Source: Hydrangea macrophylla
Lineage: Eukaryota > Streptophyta > Magnoliopsida > Cornales > Hydrangeaceae
NCBI GenBank assembly: GCA_033977485.1
Contig: CM066994.1
Span: forward strand, 86,242,871-86,306,870
Direction: 5' to 3'
Length of the DNA: 64,000 bases
This document shows positions 21,986 to 32,887 of the stretch, one piece after another. The translations under genes were made by a program, and so were the position numbers. The notes beneath the pieces were generated by a model. The model was not told where the DNA came from. It saw nothing but the letters and a program-made list of their open reading frames with translations, and did no database searches. How positions within the stretch are numbered: position 1 is the first letter of the stretch; each line of letters begins with the position of its first letter.

Positions 21986-22363
21986 CGGAACTGAATGGAT
22001 GCTTCATCGGGTGAGGATCGAAAATCAGTATAGCCTTGGAAACCGTCCAGATATCCTCCGGGAATACTGCTCGGGATGGGGCCCGCCTTCTAGATCAACT
22101 TGTGGAATAACCGACCGGTACAGGAAGAGGCCCGGGCGGTAGTATTGCCATGTGTTAAGGAGTGATTGGCCTGGTCAGGATCCAGCGAAGTCGGTTCGGA
22201 TTTAACCGAACAACCGCGTGGTAACCCGACCGTCACGTCACGCATTTAATGCGCGCGCATTTTGAGGCGACCTTTCATGATCCCGAGGCGACAGCTGTCT
22301 GGCGGCTCTTGGCGGGAAAGATCCTGAGCTGTTGGATCTGATTGATCTGGACCGCCTGTTATT

Positions 22364-22373
22364 CCTATATAAG
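22364..22373 (+). promoter_or_regulatory. Candidate TATA box of the outer antisense gene
   Basis: CTATATAAGG on the plus strand, about 440 bp upstream of the first likely ATG (22812). It lies outside the LTR and faces away from the sense pol genes, so it could drive the antisense gene. Prediction only. Confidence 0.45.
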
Positions 22374-22811
22374 GAACACTTACCCATTTTTTCAATTCCT
22401 GCTGCCAAGTGAGAGAGTTTACCGAGCGGTTTGAGAGCAAACAAGATCCTGAGCAAGATTCCCGACCTATTTTCTGCGCTAAACCTTATAAGTCCTTCCT
22501 TTCTGTCTGCAGTTCTTCATTCTCTTCTTCTTTTCTGAAAAAAGCTGGAGGGAGCGAACCCACTTAGGTTAGAACGAGCGTGGGATTTTTTCTTTTTTAG
22601 GTTCTGTCATTTCTTCCAGTCCAGGAGTGCGTTAGAGCAGTTGGACCGAACGGGTGTTCCCAGGAGAGTCTTGAGAGAGTGTTACCTTTCTTCTAGAGCC
22701 TTGTACGACCTGTCCTTTAGGTTGTTAGATCTACCTCCTCTGTATATTAGGCTTGGAGTTCTTGACCTATTTTTAGGTCGTCTGTCTCTTAGGTCCACTG
22801 TTGACGTAGAC

Positions 22812-25460
22812 ATGTGCCACTCAGACTTCAACTTGTCATCCCGATCGGAAGACGAGCAGTCACGGTCAGGGACCTTAAGCACAAGTCTAGATCCTCCCTC
22901 TTCAGCCCCCTCTGACCAGCATAGTGAGGGAAGAATACCTGCCCGTGCGTCTCACGAGGAAACGCACCGGGATTTTCCTGTAGCCTCGACGTCTCGGGGG
23001 TCGGGCGATGAAGGGTCTGTACCGAACAGTCCTGGCGTTGTCTTTGCGTGCGAGTCAATAATCAGCACCCTGCGAGGTTCGGACTTGGGTCAGATCAGGG
23101 AGAGATATGACATTTTTGGCCCCTTCTCTCTTTCTGTCCATGTGACGGGGTCCATTTCCACGAGTCGGGCTTCGTCACTTTGTACGAAGATGCCTTTATG
23201 GCAGGCCTTCGCCTACCGCTCCATCCCGTTGCCCAGGACGCCCTCATCTACCTCGGGATCTCCCCCGGGCAGCTCGCCCCGAACGGATGGTGGTATCTGA
23301 TGGGGTGCATCTCTTTATGGCCTCAAGTTCTAGGGTATGAGCTCACCCTACAAGAGTTCTTCTGGACCCACCGGTCTTTCCAAGTTCATGGGGAGTCTGG
23401 TTTCTTCTCGCTCGGGTCTAGGCAGGGGTGGAAGATTATAGTAAACTGCTCGAGCAACAATAAAGGATGGAAGAAGAAATTCTTCCAAGTGTCCACCCTG
23501 GGGCTGTGTGAGAAGGCGCCGGGTGTACAGTTGAGGACCTCCTGGGCGGGGAAGCTGAGGAGTAAGCTCGATCACTTTTCTTTCCTGATTAGTCTTTCTA
23601 TTTTGCCATGACTAACTCGTTTGTATGTTTGCTTTGCAGTGGAATCAGTTGACTTGCTAAGTCTTCCCGACGAGTAGGGGTGGGCATTCGGTCGGTTCGG
23701 TTCGGTTTGGCACTATTCGGTTCGGTTTGGGTTCGGTTCGGTTCGGTTCGGTTTGGAACTTTGTCAACTGTTAACTGACTGAAATTTAATTCGGTTGGTT
23801 CGGTTCGGTTAACTGAATTACAAATTCGGTTCGGTTTGGTTATTCGGTTAACCGAAATATAAAAAACCCAATTTTTATTTTTATTTTTTTTTCATTTTTC
23901 ACAATTTTTTTATGTTTTTTTTTTCCTTTCTCTTTCATATTACAAAGAAAGCATACTTTTCTTTGTTTTTAATTGTAAAAATACTTATATTTTATTATAT
24001 ATAGTTATGTATAAGTACATTAATAATATAGAAAATGAAAATAAAAAGTAAAATTTCGATTTTTCGGTTCGGTTTGCCTATGGGCAACTGATAACCGAAC
24101 TGAAATTTTTAATTCGGTTCGGTTTTTAACCGAATTGAAATTTTTAACTGAAATAACCGAACTGAAATTGAAAATTCGGTTCGGTTGGTTCGGTTTGTTC
24201 GGTTAACCGAACTGTTTGCCCACCCCTACCGACGAGTTCCAAGCAAGGATCTTGTCTTTGGTGGAGGACCCAACTGACATCAACCAAGTGCTGACCCGGT
24301 CGGGAAGCTCGAAGATCTCCTACGAGCCCCAGCACCACTTCATAGCTCCTATCTTCCCGGCGATCATTCCTGGCAAATACCATCTCTTGACCGTTCGATT
24401 TTCTTTTTATTTGGTACTTTGCTGAATTCTCACGTGCTCTTCTCCGGTTTTGCAGAGATGGCCCCCAAGAGCGCGGCGACTTTGAAGGAGAAAGAGGCGG
24501 CCTTGATGGCTCAGGCTGGCCAGAAGAGAAAGAAGCCAGACCCCGCCGAGGGCCAGCCCCTCAAGAGGATCTCCCCAGGAGGCCGCCGCGGCCTCAACAC
24601 CTGGCGTAACCATTGCTGCGCCTTCACCACTTCCCCCGGTAGCCAAACCGTCCGGGGTCTCCTTCCCGAGCATGGAGGAGACTCGTGCGGGTCCCTCTTC
24701 AAGGCCGACAGTTGAGACTGCGAATGACGTCCGTGGAAGGGTATGACCCGGGCTGCTGCAGAGTCAAATCGACAAGTGCACCCTGCTAAGCCCCGATGCC
24801 ATCATCGGTTGGCTATACAGCATCAGCCACATGGTAAGTAACTTTGTAAAGTGAATATTAACTTTTCTTCCATGCGTATACTGACGTTGTCTTGTTCTTG
24901 CAGATTGACTGTATTGCGGCCGGGGCTGAGAACACCCTTCCCGGCGTTGCTGAAAGATTGGCCGCTGCAGAGGCTTACCTGTCCGTGGAGAGGGCTGCCC
25001 GGGAGTCCGCGGAGTTTGCTCTCTCCGTGGAGGAGGAGAAATCCCGGGCATCGGCCTTGGAGCTGGGGGAGACCCGCGATTCTTTTTCAACCGAGCGGGC
25101 TGCCCGGAAGGTTGCGGAGTTTAAGGTTGCAGCCGCGGAGGCCGGGAGGATCACTGCCAAGAAGGACTTGGCAGCCATGACGGCCACGCTTTCGGAGCTC
25201 ACTGCCGCTCGGGAGGCTGAAGCCAAGGATGCTGAGGAAGAGTTCGAGGTAGGGTTCCTCACGGGCTACGCTGACCTGGCGAAGCGGGCTGCTACCGACC
25301 ACCCTGACTGGGATCTGTTCGGCTACTCTTGGGCAGAGTCCAGTTACTGGAAGGAGGGCCAGGCTGACTCCGAGGTCGCTGCTGAAGCTGCACCGGTCGG
25401 GGACTCCTCTGTGGAAGGCAGGCTGCCGAGGAAGGAGAGGTGGTGGTTGTGGACAACTAG
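22812..25460 (+). pseudogene. Antisense gene of the outer Tat element: putative gypsy-type transposon domain (PF04195-like) plus coiled coil
   Basis: The gene is encoded opposite to gag-pol, in the 3' region. After a Ser/Asp-rich N-terminus from the ATG at 22812, the frame shifts near 23140 into LYEDAFMAGLRLPLHP, LIYLGISPGQLAPNGWWYL and a following WPQVLGYELTLQEFFWTH. This is the conserved core of the family called putative gypsy-type transposon (Transposase_28). An intron at about 23562-23639 (GTAAGC..TTGCAG) splices in frame to MESVDLLSLPDE, where a hAT MITE interrupts the exon. Coding resumes after it with FQARILSLVEDPTDINQ. Later exons encode a basic KEKEAALMAQAGQKRKK segment and, after an intron at about 24834-24903, an Ala/Glu-rich coiled coil. 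Frameshifts near 24600 and 25430 are present, and the natural stop is probably the TAG at 25458-25460. It belongs to the element, and its role is unknown. Confidence 0.7.
23675..24228. mobile_element. hAT MITE inserted in an exon of the outer antisense gene
   Basis: A 554-bp element with perfect 11-bp inverted ends TAGGGGTGGGC / GCCCACCCCTA and an exact 8-bp duplication CCGACGAG (23667-23674 and 24229-24236), both typical of hAT elements. Its subterminal regions are built from repeats of TTCGGTTCGGTT in both orientations, and the middle is AT-rich. The antisense reading frame continues correctly across the site when the element and one duplication copy are ignored. Confidence 0.92.
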
Positions 25461-25739
25461 TTTTTTTTTTGTTGTAGTTTTTATTTTTTCTTTTTTGGGG
25501 AGGCTACTACAACTGCCCCCCAGGCTTTGTACAGTTTTTTTTTACTATTAATGAAAAGGCCCTTGAGGTCAACTTTCTCTCCATTTTCTGCTGACTTTTC
25601 ATTAACAGTTTACTTTTATCTGTACTGTGCCTGTTTGCGATTGCTAGTGTCTGCCCGATTTTTAGCCGACCTAACCCCTGCCTTAGCAAATGGTTTAGGA
25701 ACTTGTAACCAGTACAACACCTAGTCTTCCTGACCTGTT

Positions 25740-25900
25740 TAAAAGATAATAGCCCAGTATGCCATAGGAACTTGTCCTGTTTAGCATCCGGGATTGCCCA
25801 ATGTATTATAGGAGTACCTTATATTACCGTCCGAGATGTTCCAGTGTATTATAGGTGTATCCTGTTTTACCGTCCGGGATATTATCTCTGATCACTGTAA
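25740..25900. repeat. Short degenerate repeats in the outer element 3' region
   Basis: Phrases such as 'tagcatccgggattgccc', 'accgtccgagatgttcc' and 'accgtccgggatattat', each followed by 'a(g)tgtattatagg', recur about every 40-50 bp. They lie between the antisense gene and integrase. Confidence 0.55.
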
Positions 25901-25999
25901 GTACTTAGGAATATCTTCCAAGTTCTTTTAGTGACCGGTGTGATTTCCTGTTTTGGCCTAATATTCCCCTGCCCCCAAGCATTTTGCTAAGGCGGGAGT

Positions 26000-26365
26000 G
26001 CAGGAGTGAGTGGCCGTAGGAAACTGACCTGGAACATGGGTGGTTGCAGGGTCCTTTGAAGCTCGCCATCGTCGGCCACCTAGGGGTATGCCCCCGTCGT
26101 CGGCTGAACCTAAGCGAAGCTTTAAGTAATTTCCTGTTTAGGTCTAGTATCCCCTTGCCCCCCGAGCGTCCTGTGAAGGCGGGGGCGTGGTGAGGAGCGA
26201 CCGTAGGAAACCGACTTGGAACATGGGTGGTTGCAGGGTCCTTTTGTGCCTGGGTTCGGAGCCCAAGGTCTTTTTGTGCCTGGGTTCGGAGCCCGAGGTT
26301 TTTTTGTGCCTGGGTTCGGAGTCCGAAGTCTTTTTGCACCTCGGGGTTAGGCCCGAGATCTTTTA
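26000..26365. repeat. Tandem repeats between the antisense gene and integrase
   Basis: A ~180-bp block with 'gtaggaaactgacctggaac' then 'atgggtggttgcagggtcct' occurs twice (starts near 26012 and 26202). The second copy grades into four tandem units of about 30-31 bp of the form 'tttttgtgcctgggttcgga' plus 'gcccgaggtc' at about 26240-26365. Confidence 0.8.
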
Positions 26366-26531
26366 TGCATTGCACGGGGTACTGACATGAGTAAATTTGC
26401 AAAGTAAACTATTCAATTTTATTTAAAAACAAAAATTTATAGCGTTTGCTCAATTAGAGCTACAAAAATAAATTTCTCTACCAATACTAAATTCTGGTGG
26501 CAAAGTGCTACTGATAATACTTGCGGAGGTG

Positions 26532-27660
26532 TTACACATTCCAAGGATGAGAGAGATCGTGCCCGTCCATGCTCTGTAGCCAGTAGGTTCCCGGTCGGTT
26601 GACCCGGGTTACTTTATACGGGCCTTCCCAATTTGCCCCCAATTTCCCATGGCTCGGGATCCGGGTAGACTGGTTCACTGCCTTAAGGACGAGGTCTCCG
26701 ACTTGAAAACTGCGGTGCTTCACCTTGCTGTTATAGTACCGCGAGACCCGTTGCTTGTAGACTGCCACTTTTAGATAGGCTTGGTCTCTCCTTTCCTCCA
26801 CCAGATCCAATTCTGATCTGAGAGCGTCCTCGTTATCCGGCGCATTGAAGTTAACCACCCGATATGTAGTCAACCCGAGCTCTATGGGGACCACCGCCTC
26901 GAATCCATAGGTTAAAGAGAACGACGTCTCGCCTGTTGCCGCTCGGGGTGTAGTGCGGTAGGCCCACAGAAGGGTTGGTAGTTCTTCAGTCCACAGCCCT
27001 TTAGCGCCTTCAAGCCTTGTTTTGATTGACTGCAAGATTGTCCGGTTGGTTACCTTGGCTTGACCGTTGGCTTGTGGGTGCTCGGGGGAGGAGTAATGAT
27101 TTAGTATCCCGTAGCCCGAGCAGAACTGCCTGAAGATGGGTGTGTTGAATTGTCTGCCATTATCGCTGACCAGGACCCGGGGAATGCCGAACCTACTGAG
27201 AATATTCCTTTCCACGAAGCTTTCCATTTTCCGTTCAGTTATTGTCGCCAAGGGCTCGGCCTCTGCCCATTTGGTGAAGTAATCAACAGCGATGACGGCG
27301 AACTTGACCTGTCCTTTTCCCATCAGTAAGGGACCGACAATGTCGATTCCCCACTGGGCGAACGGCCAGGGGCTGTGGATTGGTGCCTGGAGCTCTCCCG
27401 GTCGGTTGATCATGGGAGAGTGTCTCTGACACTTATCACACCTTCTGACATATTCTTGAGAATCCTGGGCCATGGTTGGCCAGTAGTAACTTTGCAATAG
27501 GGCCTTTCTGGCGAGTGTCCAGCCTCTGATGTGGTTCCCGCATACTCCTTCGTGGATTTCAAACAATATCGCTTGGACTTGCGCAGGGTGGACACAGCGG
27601 AGGTACGTGATAGTGAATCCCCTCTTGTAGAGAATGCCGTCAACAAGATGGTATCAGGCC
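26532..27660 (-). pseudogene. Integrase of the outer Tat element, catalytic Glu changed to Lys
   Basis: The 345-codon frame 26532-27566 contains the whole integrase core, and a few upstream codons to about 27660 are in the same sense but frame-broken. Visible are the HHCC zinc site (HEGVCGNH, then CDKCQRH), the first catalytic Asp in WGIDIVGP, the second in VSDNGRQF, and the expected third site in HPQANGQAKVTNRTI. There the usual Glu of the NGQxE motif is Lys. A typical Tat C-terminal domain follows (VGDLVLKAV, LGANWEGPYKV, YWLQSMDG). With the Glu of the DD35E triad missing, the enzyme should be inactive although the frame is long and open. Confidence 0.85.
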
Positions 27661-28127
27661 GCCCGTCAAGAATGTCGCAATTGGGTCCATCCAGCTGGGT
27701 CCCAGGGTGACCGGATCTACCTCCATACCTTCTGAGTTGATCACACTTGACTCGGGTAGATATTCTATCCTTATCCCGGGCAAGTCTGACTTAGAAAATG
27801 AAGCAAGGCGAGCCAACCGGTCGGCCCTGGTGTTTTCTTCTCTGAGTATCTGCGTGATGGAAAATCCCCGGAGCTTCTTGGAAACCGCTCGGACAAGGGC
27901 CAAGTAGGCTACCATGTTGTCTTCCTGCGCTTCGTACTCCTAGTTAACCTGGTTGACCACGAGCTGAGAATCGCTGATCCCTAGACCTGTTGTGCACTCA
28001 TAGAGATGGCCAACTGCAATCCGACCAAGAGGGCTTCGTATTCGGCCTCGTTGTTGGAGGCACAGAACCCAAACCTTAGTGCATATTCGAGCTGGATACC
28101 GTCGGGGGTAGTTAGGATGATTCCTGC
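27661..28127 (-). pseudogene. RNase H, C-terminal part, outer Tat element
   Basis: From the hAT insertion leftward the frame reads AGIILTTPDGIQLEYAL, NNEAEYEALLVGLQLA, then DSQLVVNQV with stops, followed by LREENTRADRLARLAS. This is the archaeal-type RNase H typical of Tat elements. It is interrupted by several stops and shifts. The N-terminal part lies on the other side of the hAT element, at about 32071-32341. Confidence 0.75.
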
Positions 28128-28139
28128 ACCACTGCTAGT

Positions 28140-28392
28140 GGTGTCAAACGGGCCGGGCCGGGCCGGGCTCGGTCAAAGCGTGCTTGACCGGGCTTCGGGC
28201 CGGGCCGGGCTTCACCTAAAATCGGGCCGGGCCGGGCCGGGCTTGGGGAAGGGAGGGGGGTGTCCGCCCCGGACCGGTGGCCCGGGCTCACTAGGGCCGG
28301 GCCGGGCCAGGCTTATGGACGGGCTCATGGACGGGCTTATGGACGGGCTCGTGGACGGGTTCGTGGACGGGCCCATAAACGGGCCGGGCCGG
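28140..28392. repeat. Left subterminal GC-rich repeats of the hAT element
   Basis: Many copies of GGGCCGGGCC and a run of 'tggacgggct(c/t)a' units at about 28317-28380. A matching array lies at about 31806-32050. The contrast with the AT-rich interior is extreme. Confidence 0.85.
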
Positions 28393-28489
28393 AGTTTTGG
28401 GGGGGAAAAGTTTTAACTTTTAAAGTTTAATGTTTGGGAATTGGGGGGAGTTTTGACTTTTACTCTTTTTTTTTTTATATGTTTAGTTT

Positions 28490-29050
28490 ATGCACTAATG
28501 ATTAGTGATTACTAAAAAAAATTTGTTTAACAAAAAAAAAAAGTAAATAATATTTATTATTCAATAAAAATTAATGAGATTACTATTATTTGATATTTAA
28601 AAATTATAGTCTAATAAAATATAAAGATTACTTATCATAAATTGTACAATAAAAAGTAAAGATTTATTCATTAATGATTACATTGATTAGTGATTACTAA
28701 AAAAAGTTCATTCAAAAAAAAAAAGTAAAGAATATTTATTATTCAATAAAAATTAAAGAGATTACTAGTATTTGATATTTAAAAATTGTAGTCTAATAAA
28801 AAATAAAGATTATTATCATTAATTTCAATAATTTGTATAATAAAAAGTAAATATTTATTCATTAATGATTAGTGATTACTAAAAGTTTAAAAAAAGTTCA
28901 TTAAAAAAAAATAGCAAAGAATTTTTATTATTCAATAAAAATTAAAGAGATTACTACTATTTGATATTTAAAATTATAGTCTAATAAAAAATAAAGATTA
29001 CTTATCATTAATTTGTATAATAAAAAGTAAAGATTACATTTTACAGAATT
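28490..29050. repeat. Three AT-rich tandem units of about 190 bp in the hAT element
   Basis: Blocks starting near 28495, 28687 and 28868 share 'tgattagtgattactaaa', 'tatttattattcaataaaaa', 'agattactactatttgata' and 'aaagattacttatca', with few differences. They lie 3' of the transposase and are non-coding. Confidence 0.85.
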
Positions 29051-29172
29051 GGATTTTTTTTTTTAAAAAGCCGTTCACAGTTTATACTCATGCGGGCCAG
29101 GAGTATTACAATTGATTTGTTTGGAACTAAATGATCTTCAACTCTCATATTCATTCTTCAATTCTTGATTCT

Positions 29173-31302
29173 TCAATTTTCTTCCGTAACTTCCAAATTT
29201 GCGAAGTCTTCAAGAATAGGATCTTGGCGGTTTTGAGTTCGATATTGTGCACGGTCCCAATCCTTCAAGCACATCAAGCAGTCAAGCATATCAGGAGATA
29301 ATCTGCTCCTCCTTTCCTCTAGCACCCTTCCACCTACACTAAAAGCAGACTCCGATGCAACTGTGGAAGCCGAAGAAGTTAGTAGATCACGAGCCATGAT
29401 GGAAAGAACATGGAAAGTTCTTACATGTTCTTTCCACCATGTCAAAAGATTTAAATCGACCATTTCCTCGTTGGTTAATCGACTTTCCCACTCTGTTTCT
29501 CGATACTTATTTAATTCACCAAGAATGTTAGAGCTACTTACAAATGATTGACTAACACCCTTTTGTTTCTTTCGACTGAGAAACTGGCTCGCCCAAGAAC
29601 CACCTGACGGTCCCGAACTTAACTCAATATTAGAAGTAGAAGAAGAAGTAGCACTTTCTTTATTTGTATATTTTTCATAGTAAATACGAAATAAAGATTC
29701 CAAAGTATTTTCCATTTCAGAAGTAGTTATTTCTAGACCAGGCTCACCATCTGGTCCTCGCATCAATTCAGATATTTGTTTAACCATTTCACAAACACCA
29801 TCAAAATTGATTCTAGGATCCAAGATTGCAGATAAGTAAAATACAGGTGGAATGTAAGACCAATATTTTTTAAACTTTTTTTCCATTTTCTCGCAAATAT
29901 CAATAAAAATGTCATTTTTTTGTTTATAACTATGAAATGTATGAGCCATATTATATAATTCCATAAGAACTAAACAAGAAGTAGAATAGTAAACACCGGA
30001 AAGTTTATTTGTAGCATTGTAAAATACTTCTTAAAATCCATGAAAGTCAAATGCCATATCCCAATCGTTTGAAGTCAAGTTTAGTGATGGATAATTAAAA
30101 TTAACAAATTGAGTAATAATATTACTATACTTTTTACAAGAATCTATCATAAGATAAGTAGAATTCCAACGAGTTTTAATATCAGTTTGCAATTTCTTTG
30201 GATTAATATGACGATTTTGTTTACAAACACCATAAAATGCTTGTAGACGCTTAGGCGTTGAACAACAAAAGACCACTGCCTCTCTAATTTTAAGTATGTG
30301 ATCATCAATTTTTGTTAATCCATCTTGGATAATCAAATTAATGATATGACATGCACAACGACCATGAAATAATTTTCCATTCAACATTGGGCGCATAAGA
30401 TCTTTAAACATATTAATAGCATTTGTATTAGCACTAGCATTGTCAAAAGTAATGCTTATAATTTTTTTCATAATATCATACTCATTAAAAACATTGATTA
30501 TATAGTTATATATATTTTCACTAGTATGAGGATAGTCTAATGCACGAAAAGCAATGATATTTTTATTCATATTCCAATTTTCATCTACAAAATGCGCCGT
30601 TATACATATATATCCCGTTTTATTACAACCAGTCCACAAATCGGAAGTGCATGCAATTGTACAATTAAAAGTAGAAAAATTCTCAATTAATTTTTTTTTG
30701 GTTTGTTGAAAAACAGATTGTATATCACTTCTAAGAGTATTTCTAGTAATAGGTTGGTAGGCTGGTTGTAAAAAAGTTTGAATAAAACGTGTAAAACACT
30801 CTTCTTCAACTAAAGTAAAAGGCATATCGGATGCACAAACAAATTTTGCCAAGCCTTCCCTCATTTTTTTTTGATTATAAAGAAAAGTTCCAACACTTGT
30901 GCCAGTAGAAGCAGAAATTTGGGATTGTACTAGGCCGTCCGCTTGAGCGGTACCTGCTTCCCATGCACCTTTATGTTTGCTCATGATGTGCCTTTTAAGT
31001 GTATTATTTCCTCCACCTTTGTAAGAAAATTTGAGTCCGCATATTTTGCAAATAGCTCCATTTTTTTCGTCATTTAATTTAAAAAATAACCAAACAGGTG
31101 ATTTTAATTTTCTTTCAGTGGTGGGACTTGGATCATTAGGATTTGAAGGAGATGGTTCAGATGGATTAGACCCCATAATTTCAACGTCGTCATCATCCTC
31201 CAATTCCAAATCATTAATCTCATTTCTTTCCCCATAATCTAAATTTTCAAAGTCATAAGTTGGGCCTTCCCTAGTTTTTGAAGATCTTGAGTGAGATGCC
31301 AT
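29173..31302 (-). pseudogene. BED zinc-finger hAT transposase (RICESLEEPER-like) with one in-frame stop
   Basis: The two frames 30031-31302 and 29173-29964 are in the same phase and are separated by a single TAA (30031-30033). The 22 codons after it are open and homologous in style (VFYNATNKLSGVYY), so only one codon breaks a protein of about 709 residues. Domains in order are an acidic N-terminus, a BED finger (CKICGLKF then LKRHIMSKH, about residues 84-107), an RNase H-like core with CTSDLWTG and FDNASAN carrying the expected Asp residues, and a C-terminal hAT dimerisation domain (SASTVASESAFSVGGRVLEE, then RLSPDMLDCLMCLKDW). It would bind and cut the element's own ends. As written it would give a truncated product lacking the dimerisation domain. 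Confidence 0.9.
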
Positions 31303-31661
31303 TTTTTTTTTAAATAAAAAAAAAGAGGGGAAAGAAATATAAAGATTAAAAATACTAACAATTAAATAAGCAACTAATAAAGCAAGAAGTGAAACAATAA
31401 ATAAATTTACCTCAACTTATAGTAGTAAAAGAAGAAGTGAACAACTATAAATTATAATAAGACTTGAGACTTGAGAGCTTGTAAGTTCAAGTTGTAGAAG
31501 ACTAGAAGTGCCTTTACAAATTAGAGCTTTGATAATTGAATCACCAACTTGTAGAGTAGAAGTGCTTGTAGACTTGTAGTTTATGGAGTAGTATAGAGAA
31601 AGTAGAGAATAGAGAGAGATAATTGATTTTTGTATGAGAAAATATGTTGTGGGAGGTTTAG

Positions 31662-31669
31662 TATTTATA
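31662..31669 (-). promoter_or_regulatory. TATA box of the hAT transposase
   Basis: TATAAATA on the minus strand, about 360 bp upstream of the transposase ATG and just inside the right subterminal repeats. Confidence 0.55.
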
Positions 31670-31805
31670 GAAAATGGGCTAAGGGGTATTTTGGGAAGTC
31701 AAAAAGCACATTTACATTTTTACCCCCAAAACTAGCTGTTTTATAGCCGTTAGAGGGGTAAAAAATGGAAAAAAAATTGAAAAAGGGCCAAACTAGCCGT
31801 TATGG

Positions 31806-32050
31806 CCACGGGCGGGCCTACCGGGCCGGGCTTCGGGCCGGGCCGGGCCGGCTAGATTATCCGGGCTAGCGGGCCGGGCCGGGTTTCGGGCAAAGGAGCG
31901 GGCCGGGCCGGGCCGTGGACGGGATCAAGGGTGTCCACCCCGGACCGGACAAAAGTGCTCGGGCCTAGCGGGCCGGGCCTATGCCGGGCCGGGCTTTTAG
32001 CCCGGAAAAATCGGGCCGGGCTCGGGCCGGGCCAGGCCAACCCGACCCGA
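31806..32050. repeat. Right subterminal GC-rich repeats of the hAT element
   Basis: GGGCCGGGCC-type units mirror the left end and continue to within about 12 bp of the terminus TTGACACCTCTA. Confidence 0.85.
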
Positions 32051-32070
32051 TTGACACCTCTAACCACTGC

Positions 32071-32606
32071 CTTGTTAATTGGATGAACCGTCCACGTGCA
32101 GTACCCAGGTAGGGATATCAGAGTGTAACCCGGGCGGTAAGGCCGGCGGCTCAGACTCTTCAACTGGGTCCTCTGGATAGGTGAACTCAACCAGAAAGTC
32201 TGCTACGGCTTGTCCCTTGATGGCCGTCCGGGGTCGGTAAATCACTTCAAACTCTTCTAACTCCAAAGCCCACTTGACGAGCCTCCCGGACGTGTCTGGA
32301 CGGCTGAGGATTCTGCGGAGAGGTTGATCTGTGAGAACCACAATGACATGGGCCTGAAAGTATGGACGGAGCCTTCTTGCCGAGGTGATGAGGGCGAAAG
32401 CCAGTTTTTCGATGTGGGAGTATAGTATACTGGGAACTGTATCCCATGCTCTTCCCGAATGAGTGCCGAGCTAACCGCTGATGGTGACACTGCCAAGTAT
32501 AAAAACAATTCTTCCCCCTGCACGGGTGTTGAGAGTAGAGGAGGGGACGCCAAGTACTTCTTGAGTTCTTAGAACGTCTCTTCGCACTCTTCTGACCACT
32601 GGGACG
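32071..32606 (-). pseudogene. RT C-terminal/connection and RNase H N-terminal part, outer Tat element
   Basis: Reading leftward from the Ogre-like insertion the frame gives QWSEECEETF, a TAA, then ELKKYLASPPLL, YLAVSPSAVSSALIREE, and after a frame change TDQPLRRILSRPDTSGRLVKW and VLHVDGSSN. These blocks match the connection and RNase H start of Tat elements. The upstream part of RT is at 53890-54657, beyond the inserted element. One stop lies just before the hAT insertion site. Confidence 0.8.
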
Positions 32607-32887
32607 TGTAGACACTCCAATTTTGACCAAACGTCAAATTTAGGAGAGTGTCACCTCCACGTCCAATGATGATAAGGACCAAAAGATTCGAAACATTCCA
32701 AGCTCTTCAAAAAGTTCTCCAAACGCGATAAAATTTTACAGAAAGAAGAAAATACAAGGTATTTAGGAGAATTCAGGTATAAAACATCATTTTTTGGAAA
32801 AGATCTTCGAAAGTAAGTATCTTTAAGAAAAAGGAAGAAAGAAAAGACCTAAAAAGGGAAGTTCAACAAAAATGGCACACGGAAGTA

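Larger units (their letters stand above)
28136..32062. mobile_element. hAT transposon, near-complete, inserted in the RNase H of the outer element
   Basis: A 3927-bp element with ends TAGTGGTGTCAA and, inverted, TAGAGGTGTCAA, flanked by an exact 8-bp duplication ACCACTGC (28128-28135 and 32063-32070). Both ends carry about 250 bp of GGGCCGGGCC-type subterminal repeats, probable transposase-binding regions. Inside is one BED-type hAT transposase gene on the minus strand. Ends, duplication and gene are all coherent, so this is a recent or well-preserved copy. Confidence 0.95.
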
